The notes beneath the pieces are model-generated. The model was not told where the DNA came from and ran no database searches. It saw only the letters and a program-made list of their open reading frames with translations. A stretch of 31,325 nt of DNA from Bacteroidales bacterium. Lineage in GTDB: Bacteria; Bacteroidota; Bacteroidia; Bacteroidales; UBA932. This document shows, in pieces, positions 7,381-15,193 of this stretch. The translations under genes were made by a program, and so were the position numbers. The DNA is taken from NCBI GenBank assembly GCA_017614795.1, contig JAGABD010000058.1, positions 1 through 31,325 on the forward strand, given 5' to 3'. Numbering within the stretch: position 1 is the stretch's first letter; each line of letters begins with the position of its first letter.

Positions 7381-9134
7381 AACTCATCATAATACTTGCC
7401 GCGATTCTCAACCTGACCTGGGCGCCGGATTCCAGCCGCTGCGCCTACACCCGCGACAACGACCTTTACGTCCGCACCAAGGCAGGCGAAGAAACCCGCC
7501 TGACTTTCGACGGAAGCGAAACGATCCTTAACGGATATGCTTCCTGGGTGTATTACGAAGAGATTTTCGGCCGCCCGAGCAAGTACCGCGCGTTCTGGTG
7601 GAGCCCGGATTCGCGCAGGCTCGCCTTCTTCCGTTTCGATAATTCGAATGTGCCGGTGTTTCCCATCTACTGCGCCGACGGGCAGAACGGAAGCCTTTCC
7701 CTAACGCGCTATCCCAAGGCGGGGCAGCCCAATCCGGAGGTGAAGATAGGAATAGTGGACCTGGAAGCGCCCGGCAGGGTGGTCTGGGCCGATTTCGACA
7801 GTTCGCAGGACCAGTATTTCGGCACACCGTTCTGGTCCGGGGACGGGAGCGCGCTCTTCGTGCAGCGCGAGCCCCGCAGGCAGAATACACTCGACCTCTA
7901 CCGTGTTGACGCTTCGGACGGGAGCAAGAAGGCAATTTATCACGAGGAATACAAAACCTGGCTGGACTGGATAGGGGGAATGCTCTTCGCGAAGGACGGT
8001 CTCTATATGGTGCGCGCATTCGAGACGGGCTGGGAGCAGATATATTTCCTCTCCTACGACGGAAAGACGTTCAAGCGCCTCAGCGACGGCCCCAACTGGC
8101 GCACGAAACTCGTTCACAGGGATGCCAGGGGCAATATCTACTTCACCGCCCAGCGCGATTCGCGCGTGAAGTCGGCGCTCTACTGCCTCTCAAATAAGGG
8201 CAAGATAAAAGCCCTCACGGATACCTCCTATAATGTGCAGAATCCAGTTGTGCTCGAAGATGGAACGGTCAAGGCGAAACTTTCCAACTGCCATACTCCC
8301 TCGTTTGACTGGAACAGCAAACTAGGCAAGCCGTACGGCCCCGCGCCAGAACCCGGCATTCCGATTCCCAATATAGTTTCCATCCCCGCCGAGGACGGCC
8401 AGCCGATGTTCGCAAAGATGACTTGTCCCCGCGATTTCGATGCAGGGCAGCGGTATCCGGTGGTGATGGAGATTTACGGCGGTCCCGACAATGCCTATGT
8501 CACGGACACCTGGCGCAAACCACGCTTCAACGAGCAGTGGTTCTGGGAGAACGGCTTCATACATATCGTGGCCGATGTGCGCGTTTCCGGCCATACGGGA
8601 CGCGCGGGCACCGACCTCGCGTGGAGGGATCTGCAGACGTCTCCCATTACGGACTTCGTGCGTTGGGCGCAGTGGCTCAGGGAACAGCCGTATGTGGACG
8701 GAGAACATATCGGAGTGGAGGGATTCAGCTTCGGCGGCACCAATACGGCGCTGCTGCTTCTGCTGCATCCGGACCTCTTCCGCTGCGGAATAGCGGGCGG
8801 GGGAGTCTACGACTGGAGACTCTACGACAGCCATTACACCGAGCGCTTTATGGATGTTCCTTCGGAGAATCCGGAGGGCTATGCGCATACGGTGATTTCG
8901 CAGGTCGGGGCTTTCCCGGACGACTGCAAGTCGGTGCTGCGCCTCACCCACGGCACTGGCGACGACAACGTGCACTGGCAGAATACGCTTCAGCTGGTGA
9001 AGGAACTCCAGTTGCAGGGAAAGCATTTCGAACTTATGGTATACCCCGACGGGATGCACGGCTACCGCGGCAAGCAGGGCGAGCATTCACTGAAGGAAGA
9101 CAGGTTTTTCTGGCAAAAACATTTAAAAGAATAG
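7377..9134 (+). CDS. S9 (dipeptidyl peptidase IV-type) serine peptidase with shortened N-terminus
   Basis: 585 aa from the ATG overlapping the helicase stop. The C-terminal alpha/beta-hydrolase domain has the S9 triad: Ser451 in GFSFGG, Asp529 in HGTGDDNVH and His561 in PDGMHGY. In the propeller, SWVYYEE (Glu61-Glu62) matches the DPP-IV double Glu that grips the substrate N-terminus, so release of N-terminal dipeptides is likely. Family members usually run to ~700 aa or more, with ~100 residues between signal peptide and propeller. Here a hydrophobic start (MKLIIILAAILN) is followed at once by a propeller strand (PDSSRCAYTRDNDLYV). The upstream frame codes helicase, so the missing part is not hidden there. 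Export is likely, but the signal peptide is weak. Confidence 0.88.
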   Translation: MKLIIILAAILNLTWAPDSSRCAYTRDNDLYVRTKAGEETRLTFDGSETILNGYASWVYYEEIFGRPSKYRAFWWSPDSRRLAFFRFDNSNVPVFPIYCADGQNGSLSLTRYPKAGQPNPEVKIGIVDLEAPGRVVWADFDSSQDQYFGTPFWSGDGSALFVQREPRRQNTLDLYRVDASDGSKKAIYHEEYKTWLDWIGGMLFAKDGLYMVRAFETGWEQIYFLSYDGKTFKRLSDGPNWRTKLVHRDARGNIYFTAQRDSRVKSALYCLSNKGKIKALTDTSYNVQNPVVLEDGTVKAKLSNCHTPSFDWNSKLGKPYGPAPEPGIPIPNIVSIPAEDGQPMFAKMTCPRDFDAGQRYPVVMEIYGGPDNAYVTDTWRKPRFNEQWFWENGFIHIVADVRVSGHTGRAGTDLAWRDLQTSPITDFVRWAQWLREQPYVDGEHIGVEGFSFGGTNTALLLLLHPDLFRCGIAGGGVYDWRLYDSHYTERFMDVPSENPEGYAHTVISQVGAFPDDCKSVLRLTHGTGDDNVHWQNTLQLVKELQLQGKHFELMVYPDGMHGYRGKQGEHSLKEDRFFWQKHLKE

Positions 9135-9137
9135 CAT

Positions 9138-10805
9138 ATGAAAGAGTATGAAATCAAGGCTGAAGCCTGGTTGAACGGCGATTTCGACCGTCAGACCAAA
9201 GAAGAGGTCGCGCATCTTCGCGACACCGACCCCAAAGGACTTGAGGACGCCTTCTACAAGAATCTGGAATTCGGCACCGGAGGCCTTCGCGGCATTATGG
9301 GCGCCGGCACCAACCGTATGAACAAGTATACGGTCGGAATGGCCACCCAGGGCCTGGCGAACTATATGCTGGGCCGTTTCCCGGGTTCCAAGGACCTTAG
9401 CATCTGCGTATCCTACGACAGCCGCAACCACAGCCGCGAGTTTGCGAAGATCACCGCCGACGTTATGAGCGCCAACGGCATCCGCGTGTATCTGTTCGAC
9501 GACATCCGTCCTACGCCCGAACTTTCGTATTCGATACGCCACAAGGGCGCTACCGCGGGCGTGATGGTGACCGCTTCCCACAACCCCAAGGAGTACAACG
9601 GCTACAAGGTGTTCTGGAGCGACGGCGGGCAGATAACATCCCCCGAGGACAAGGACATAGTCGCCGAGGTGAACAAGGTGAGCGAGCCCGCTATGGTGAA
9701 GTTCGTGCCGGGCGAGGGGAGCGCGAAGATAGAAATGATGGGGGCCGATGTGGACGAGTGCTATCTGCGTGACATCCTGTCGCTTACGCTCAGCCCCGAG
9801 GCTTGCGCGAGGCACGCGGACCTGAAGATTGTCTACACTCCTCTGCACGGCTGCGGAGTGCGTCTCGTGCCCGAATGCCTTAAGCGTCTTGGCTTCAAGA
9901 ACATCTATCACGTTCCCGAGCAGGACGTTTCCAACGGCGATTTCCCTACGGTCGTTTCCCCGAACCCCGAGGAGCAGTCCGCCCTTGAGATGGCTGTGGC
10001 GAAGGCCGAGGAAGTGGGCGCCGACCTGGTGATGGCCACCGACCCCGACGCCGACCGTATGGGCATCGCGGTGCGCGACCCTCAGGGGAAGATGGTGCTG
10101 TTCAACGGCAATCAGACCGCATCGCTCATGACCTACTACGTGATGAACCGCTGGAAGGAGCTGGGCAAGCTCGGAAAGGGCAAATATGCGGTGAAGACCA
10201 TAGTTACCACAAGTCTCATCAAAGAAATAGCCGAGAGCTTCGGCGTTCCCTGTTACGACGTGCTAACGGGCTTCAAGTACATAGCCGAAGTGGTGCGCCG
10301 CAAGGAGGCAGAGGGCGGCGAATTCATCTGCGGAGGCGAGGAGAGCTACGGCTTCAACCTCGGACAGTTCGTCCGCGACAAGGACGCCCAGATTTCAGCC
10401 AGCATCATCGCCGAGACTGCGGCCTGGGCGGCCGACCAGGGGCTTACCCTCTATGGCCTTATGCAGAAGGTCTATGCCGAATACGGCCTGCACCGCGACG
10501 CGATGGTCTACATCGTCCGCAAGGGCGTGGATGGCACCCGCGAAATCGCCTCTATGATGACCGCATACCGCGAGAACCCGCCCGCAACGCTGGGAGGAGC
10601 CCCCGTGGCGAAGGTAGTGGATTATCTGGAGCCGGAGAAGACGGGCCTGCCCAAGAGCAACGTGCTGCAGTTCTTCAGCGCGGAAGGCGACGTGGTATCG
10701 GTTCGTCCTTCCGGCACCGAGCCGAAGATCAAGTTCTATTTCAGCACGAAGGGCGCTGATGCCGACGCCAAGATAGAGGATCTCAAGAAGCAGTTCCTGA
10801 AGTAA
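9138..10805 (+). CDS. Phospho-sugar mutase (phosphoglucomutase/phosphomannomutase, PgcA/PGM2-like)
   Basis: 555 aa alpha-D-phosphohexomutase; interconverts hexose 1- and 6-phosphates. Four domains in order: FGTGGLRGIMGAGTNRMN near the start; the active phosphoserine Ser147 in TASHNP (145-150); the Mg2+ loop DPDADR (302-307); the sugar-specificity loop GGEESYGF; and the phosphate-binding loop RPSGTEPKIKFY near the end. The N-terminal FGTGGLRG signature is that of the PgcA/PGM2 class (glucose-1-phosphate, ribose/deoxyribose phosphates), and differs from the ~460-aa ManB/GlmM types. It starts 3 bp after the peptidase stop, so it probably belongs to the same transcript. Its last 23 bp overlap the 3' end of nth on the other strand. 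Confidence 0.95.
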   Translation: MKEYEIKAEAWLNGDFDRQTKEEVAHLRDTDPKGLEDAFYKNLEFGTGGLRGIMGAGTNRMNKYTVGMATQGLANYMLGRFPGSKDLSICVSYDSRNHSREFAKITADVMSANGIRVYLFDDIRPTPELSYSIRHKGATAGVMVTASHNPKEYNGYKVFWSDGGQITSPEDKDIVAEVNKVSEPAMVKFVPGEGSAKIEMMGADVDECYLRDILSLTLSPEACARHADLKIVYTPLHGCGVRLVPECLKRLGFKNIYHVPEQDVSNGDFPTVVSPNPEEQSALEMAVAKAEEVGADLVMATDPDADRMGIAVRDPQGKMVLFNGNQTASLMTYYVMNRWKELGKLGKGKYAVKTIVTTSLIKEIAESFGVPCYDVLTGFKYIAEVVRRKEAEGGEFICGGEESYGFNLGQFVRDKDAQISASIIAETAAWAADQGLTLYGLMQKVYAEYGLHRDAMVYIVRKGVDGTREIASMMTAYRENPPATLGGAPVAKVVDYLEPEKTGLPKSNVLQFFSAEGDVVSVRPSGTEPKIKFYFSTKGADADAKIEDLKKQFLK

Positions 10806-11424
10806 ACTTCCTGCAATACTCCTTAATCGCGCAGGAGCCGCATTCCGGCTTCTGCGCTTTGCATATGTAGCGCCCGTGGAGGAGAAGCCAGTGGTGCGCT
10901 ATGGGGCGGATGTCTTCCGGGATGTGCTTTTCGAGGTCGAGTTCCACCGCTCGGGGCGTGGTTCCGGAGCTGAGCCCGAGGCGCCTCGCGACGCGGAAGA
11001 CGTGCGTATCCACAGCTATGACCGGCTGGCTGTAAACTATTGAAGCTATGACGTTTGCGGTTTTGCGGCCGACTCCGGGAAGGGTCATCAGGGTGTCCAC
11101 GTCCTCCGGCACGACTCCGCCGAAATCTTCGTGGAGTTTCTTAGCCATTCCCACCAGGTTGCGGGCCTTGTTGTTGGGGTAGGAGACGGACTTTATGTAG
11201 GGGTAGACCTGCTCCGCGGTGGCCTTGGAAAGGGCCTCGGCGTCGGGGTACGCGGCGAACAGCGCGGGAGTCACCAGATTGACGCGTCTGTCGGTGCACT
11301 GGGCCGACAGGATTACCGCCACGAGCAGTTCGTAGGGGCTGCCGAAAACCAGCTCCGATTCGGCTACGGGCACGTTTTCGCGGAAATACCGCAGAATGCC
11401 CTCGTACCTTTCGGCGCGTTTCAT
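10783..11424 (-). CDS. nth: Endonuclease III (DNA glycosylase/AP lyase)
   Basis: 213 aa, normal length. Removes oxidised pyrimidines and cuts at the abasic site in base-excision repair. The helix-hairpin-helix LPGVGRKTANVI holds catalytic Lys121, and VDTHVFR holds the catalytic Asp139. The [4Fe-4S] cluster motif C-x6-C-x2-C-x5-C is complete (Cys188, 195, 198, 204) close to the C-terminus. The start overlaps the ftsE stop (ATGA), indicating a two-gene ftsE-nth operon. The 3' end overlaps the phospho-sugar mutase on the opposite strand by 23 bp with no terminator visible. Confidence 0.96.
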   Translation of the reverse strand: MKRAERYEGILRYFRENVPVAESELVFGSPYELLVAVILSAQCTDRRVNLVTPALFAAYPDAEALSKATAEQVYPYIKSVSYPNNKARNLVGMAKKLHEDFGGVVPEDVDTLMTLPGVGRKTANVIASIVYSQPVIAVDTHVFRVARRLGLSSGTTPRAVELDLEKHIPEDIRPIAHHWLLLHGRYICKAQKPECGSCAIKEYCRKFTSGTAS

Positions 11425-12125
11425 AAATCGATTATGATGTCGTAGACCTTGTCGTTCTTGCGCTCTTCGCAGTGCTCGTCGTCGCAGACGAAGAGGCGGC
11501 CGGGGTACTTCTCAACCAGATGGCGGTTGTGGGTGACTATTATGACCGTGGTGCCCTTGACCTTATTGAAGTCGAGCAGAAGCCCCATGATGCCGTCGGC
11601 CGTTTCGGGGTCGAGATTGCCCGTGGGCTCGTCGGCGAGGATTATTTCGGGCTCGTTGAGGAGGGCCCTGGCTATGCAGACGCGCTGCTGTTCGCCTCCG
11701 GAGAGCTGGTGGGGGAGCTTGTGCGCCTTGGTCCCCATCCCCACGGCCTCCAGCACGAGGGAGATTCTCTCGTCTATCTGCGCCTGGTTTTTCCATCCGG
11801 TCGCGCGGAGCACGAATTCGAGGTTGGCCTCGACGCTGCGGTCCATCAGGAGCTGGAAGTCCTGGAACACTATCCCGAGCTTGCGGCGCAGACGGGGAAT
11901 GTCCCTTCCGCGCAGGCTCTCGAGCTTGAATCCGCACACTTCGCCGTGGCCCTTCTTGAGGGGAATTTCCCCGGTCACGGTGCGGATTATAGAGGTTTTT
12001 CCCGAGCCGACCCTGCCGATGATGTAGACGAGGTCGCCCTTGGCGATTTCCATATCCAGGCCGTGGACGACCACGTAATCGCCGCCCATTATGTCGGCAT
12101 CTTTGAATACTACCGGATTCTCCAT
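11421..12125 (-). CDS. ftsE: FtsE-type ABC transporter ATP-binding protein
   Basis: 234 aa. Walker A is GRVGSGKT (37-44), a variant of the usual GPSGAGKS-type loop. Q-loop VFQDFQLL, signature LSGGEQQR (141-148), Walker B IILADEPTGNLD and switch His199 in THN follow. Size, LRRKLGIVFQDF and ADEPTGNLDP fit the FtsE/LolD class, FtsE best. FtsE with the membrane protein FtsX controls peptidoglycan hydrolases at division; no ftsX is in the window, so identity is by sequence class only. An upstream in-frame ATG at 12149 would add 8 residues, but it falls inside the -7 box (12149-12156), so the ATG at 12125 is preferred. nth follows with an ATGA overlap. The C-terminal tail is polar and Asp/Glu-rich. 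Confidence 0.87.
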   Translation of the reverse strand: MENPVVFKDADIMGGDYVVVHGLDMEIAKGDLVYIIGRVGSGKTSIIRTVTGEIPLKKGHGEVCGFKLESLRGRDIPRLRRKLGIVFQDFQLLMDRSVEANLEFVLRATGWKNQAQIDERISLVLEAVGMGTKAHKLPHQLSGGEQQRVCIARALLNEPEIILADEPTGNLDPETADGIMGLLLDFNKVKGTTVIIVTHNRHLVEKYPGRLFVCDDEHCEERKNDKVYDIIIDL

Positions 12126-12148
12126 AAAATTAGCGCAATTTTTCTGCA

Positions 12149-12156
12149 CAAATATA
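12149..12156 (-). promoter_or_regulatory. Putative -7 promoter box for ftsE-nth
   Basis: Minus strand reads TATATTTG (TAnnTTTG). It lies 23 bases upstream of the ATG at 12125, and it argues against the upstream ATG at 12149, which would be inside the promoter. No clear -33 TTTG. Confidence 0.5.
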
Positions 12157-12179
12157 AGCGAAAATCGAGGAATTTTTGC

Positions 12180-12187
12180 TATTTTTG
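12180..12187 (+). promoter_or_regulatory. Putative -7 promoter box for the TPR-to-clpX gene run
   Basis: TATTTTTG matches TAnnTTTG. It ends 15 bases before the ATG at 12203 and 21 before the in-frame ATG at 12209, so the leader is short and the second ATG is a fair alternative start. It points away from the ftsE box 23 bp to its left. Confidence 0.5.
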
Positions 12188-12202
12188 TAAGTTAGTAAAA
12201 TA

Positions 12203-15193
12203 ATGCTTATGCGAATTCAAAAACCGCTGTCCCTGTTGACGGCATCGATCATATCCGTTTTCGCTTTTTCGTACGCGGGTGCGCAGGCGCGTGAAGACAG
12301 CTTCCGCAAGGCCAAGGACCTCTACGAGAACGGGCTTTACGAGAAGGCGCGCTCGATATTCGAGACGGTTGCGGACGACCCTCTGGCAGATGCCTACGCG
12401 GCCCTTTGCGCCGCCAAGGCCAACACCTCGGACTATCCCGACCTGATTGTCAGGCACGAGACGCGCTATCCCAAGACTGTGCTTTCGTCCGAGCTGCACT
12501 ACCAGTACGCGCTGAATCTCTTCGACGCCGAAGAGTATTCCGCCGCCCAGAAGGAATTCGCGAAGGTTGACGGCACGGCGCTGGTGCGTCTGAACGCAGC
12601 CGAATACAACTTCAAGCGCGGCTACTGCTGCCTCGACGACGGCGACTTCGCCGCCGCACGGCAGTATTTCTCCATCGTCGACACCCTTCCCAAGTCGCCC
12701 TATACCGCGGCTTCCCGCTACCAGATGGGCTATATGGCCTATTCCGACAAGAACTTCGAGGAGGCCCTCGGATGGTTCGAGCAGACCGAAAAGGACGCCC
12801 GCTTCAAGACTCTCTCCGAGTACTATATTATGGAGTGCCGCTTTATGCAGAAGGACTACGCCTACGTGATCGAGCACGCGGACGATATGATGGAGACCGT
12901 TCCTCCCGAGCGCAAGGGCAGGCTCGCGCGCATCATTTCCGAGTCCTACCTCGTCCAGGGCGACACGGGCAAGGCTATGGAATACTACGCCAAGCAGCCT
13001 GTCGACACATCGGTCGCGCGCAGCCGCACCGACCTCTTCTTCGCCGGTTCCGTGCTTTATGCGGGCGGCGACTATGAGGGCGCCATCGAGAGCTTCGAGC
13101 GTATGGAGGACCGCAGCGACTCCCTCGGCCAGATAGCCAACTACAACCTCGGCTACTGCTACATCAAGACCAAGAACAAGGTCGCGGCGGCCGACGCCTT
13201 CGCCCAGGCAAAGGCTGTCGATTTCAACAAGGACATCCGCGAAGACGCCTGGTTCAACTACGCCAAGCTGGCCTTCGACATCAATTCCGACACTTCGGTC
13301 TTCGAATCCTACCTCAAGGAATTCTCCACCGACAAGAAAGGGGAGCAGATATACAGCTATATGGCAATGGCGGCCCTGGGCAACAGGGACTACGCCGCGG
13401 CCATCGACGCCTACTCCCACATAGACGCGCTGGACGACGAACAAAAGTCCAACTTCATGAAGGCCAACTACCTCCGCGCCCAGCAGCTCATAGCCAGCGG
13501 CTCCTACCGCGACGCTATGCCTTTCCTGAAGGCGGCGGGCTACTATCTTCCCAAGCACGACAGGATGAACCAGCTGTCCCGCTACTGGCTGGCCGAATCG
13601 GCATACAAGAGCGGCAACTTCTCCTACGCCGCGGGGCTCTATAACGAACTCCACAACCTGGGTGCCCTGCGAGGAATGCAGGAAGGGGCGATGCTGCCCT
13701 ACAACCTCGCCTACGCGTATTTCTCCGAAGCGAAGTACGAGAACGCCGCCAAGTGGTTCGACGTGTACATCTCCTCGCGCGACCCGTTCAGCCGAGAGGA
13801 CGCCCTCACGCGCCGCGGCGACTGCGACTTCGCGCGCCGCAACTACAAGGCCGCCGTCAACTCCTACCAGAAGGTCATCAACGAGTTCTCATCGCCCGAC
13901 CATATCTATCCCTACTACCAGCAGGCGATAGCATACGGCCTTTCCGGCGACAAGCACTCCAAGGTCAAGGTGCTCTCGACGGTGAAGCGCGCGTCTTCCG
14001 ACGCACCCATGTACAGCGAGGCGATGTACGAGCTCGGGCGCGCCTATATGGACATCGACCGCAACCTCGAGGCGGTATCGTGCTTCGAGAAGCTCAAGGC
14101 CTCCACCTCCGACAACACCTACGCCGCCAAGGCGATGATAGGCGAGGGCATGGCCTACCGCAATATGAAGGAGTACGACAAGGCCCTCCGCCAGTACGAG
14201 CAGGTGGTCACCGTGATGCCCAACAGCGAGTACTCCGAAGAGGCCCTGCTGGCGATCAACTCCATCTACCAGACCACGCGCCAGCCGGAGAAGTACATAG
14301 AATATATGGAAACCAACAACCTGACCGTCGGCAAGACAGCCGCCGAGAAGGAGATGATATACTTCAACACGGCCGAGCAGGTCTACCTCGCCGGGAACTA
14401 TTCCCAGGCGCTGGTGTCGCTTCGCAAGTACCTCGACGACTATCCGGGAGGCGCCAAGGCGGGCGACGCTACCTTCTATCTGGCTGAATCGTACCGCGCC
14501 CTTGGCGACAAGGAACGCGCCTGCGAGTACTACAGGCAGGTGCCCCGCATTCTGAGGAACGGTTCCTTCGCCGAGATGTCCGCCCTGCACTATGCCAACC
14601 TCTCCTTCGAACTCGAGCGCTTCGACGACGCCTATGCGGGATATTCCACGCTCGCCGAAGTGGCGGTGATGGATGTGAACAAGGGCGTCGCGAGGGCCGG
14701 CAAGATGCGTTCCGCCTTCCGCGCTCGCAGATATGAAGAAGCCATCGTGGCCGCCAAGGCCGTGCGCAACGCCGTCGGCAGCGGAGCGGCCCTGGTTCGC
14801 GAAGCCGACTGGATCGAGGCCAAGAGCGACCTCGCCACCAGCCGCCGCGACGAGGCCTTCGTCATCTTCAACGACCTTTCCCGCCAGGCCTCCACTCCCG
14901 AAGGGGCGGAAGCCAGCTACCTGCTGATCCAGAACCTCTTCGACAGCGGAGAGTTCGACAGCGTGGAGAACAAGGTCTACGAATTCGCGTCCAAGGCGGG
15001 AAGCCAGTCCTACTGGCTCGCCAAGGCATACATCGTGCTGGGCGACGCTTTCGCCGAGAAGGGCAATACCGCCCAGGCGAAGGTCACCTGGGAGAGCATC
15101 CGCGCGGGCTACACCCCTTCGGACGGCCTCGACGACGTGCTGGACAATGTGAAACTGAGACTCGACCGTCTCCAGAGCAGTGAATCCTTATGA
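12203..15193 (+). CDS. Large exported tetratricopeptide-repeat (TPR) protein
   Basis: 996 aa. A signal peptide covers about residues 1-28 (positively charged start, hydrophobic core, AGA/AQA cleavage region), so the mature protein is periplasmic or outer-membrane associated. Almost the whole mature chain is helical repeats with TPR character: recurring Y/F-x2-A, A-x3-Y/F and 'G-x-Y/F-x2-A' spacing, for example GLYEKARSIFE, GDFAAARQYF, EEALGWFEQ, GDYEGAIESFE, KEYDKALRQYEQV and GNYSQALVSLRKYL. TPR arrays bind other proteins; no enzymatic motif is visible. ATG at 12209 is an alternative start. Its TGA overlaps the start of the beta-barrel gene (ATGA), so the two are probably made together and may act together in the envelope. 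The partner and process are unknown. Confidence 0.9.
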   Translation: MLMRIQKPLSLLTASIISVFAFSYAGAQAREDSFRKAKDLYENGLYEKARSIFETVADDPLADAYAALCAAKANTSDYPDLIVRHETRYPKTVLSSELHYQYALNLFDAEEYSAAQKEFAKVDGTALVRLNAAEYNFKRGYCCLDDGDFAAARQYFSIVDTLPKSPYTAASRYQMGYMAYSDKNFEEALGWFEQTEKDARFKTLSEYYIMECRFMQKDYAYVIEHADDMMETVPPERKGRLARIISESYLVQGDTGKAMEYYAKQPVDTSVARSRTDLFFAGSVLYAGGDYEGAIESFERMEDRSDSLGQIANYNLGYCYIKTKNKVAAADAFAQAKAVDFNKDIREDAWFNYAKLAFDINSDTSVFESYLKEFSTDKKGEQIYSYMAMAALGNRDYAAAIDAYSHIDALDDEQKSNFMKANYLRAQQLIASGSYRDAMPFLKAAGYYLPKHDRMNQLSRYWLAESAYKSGNFSYAAGLYNELHNLGALRGMQEGAMLPYNLAYAYFSEAKYENAAKWFDVYISSRDPFSREDALTRRGDCDFARRNYKAAVNSYQKVINEFSSPDHIYPYYQQAIAYGLSGDKHSKVKVLSTVKRASSDAPMYSEAMYELGRAYMDIDRNLEAVSCFEKLKASTSDNTYAAKAMIGEGMAYRNMKEYDKALRQYEQVVTVMPNSEYSEEALLAINSIYQTTRQPEKYIEYMETNNLTVGKTAAEKEMIYFNTAEQVYLAGNYSQALVSLRKYLDDYPGGAKAGDATFYLAESYRALGDKERACEYYRQVPRILRNGSFAEMSALHYANLSFELERFDDAYAGYSTLAEVAVMDVNKGVARAGKMRSAFRARRYEEAIVAAKAVRNAVGSGAALVREADWIEAKSDLATSRRDEAFVIFNDLSRQASTPEGAEASYLLIQNLFDSGEFDSVENKVYEFASKAGSQSYWLAKAYIVLGDAFAEKGNTAQAKVTWESIRAGYTPSDGLDDVLDNVKLRLDRLQSSESL

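Noticed and set aside
12179..13654. 491-aa minus-strand open frame under the TPR gene
   Set aside because: Val/Gly/Leu-rich shadow of repeated plus-strand TPR codons; no start context or known domain.
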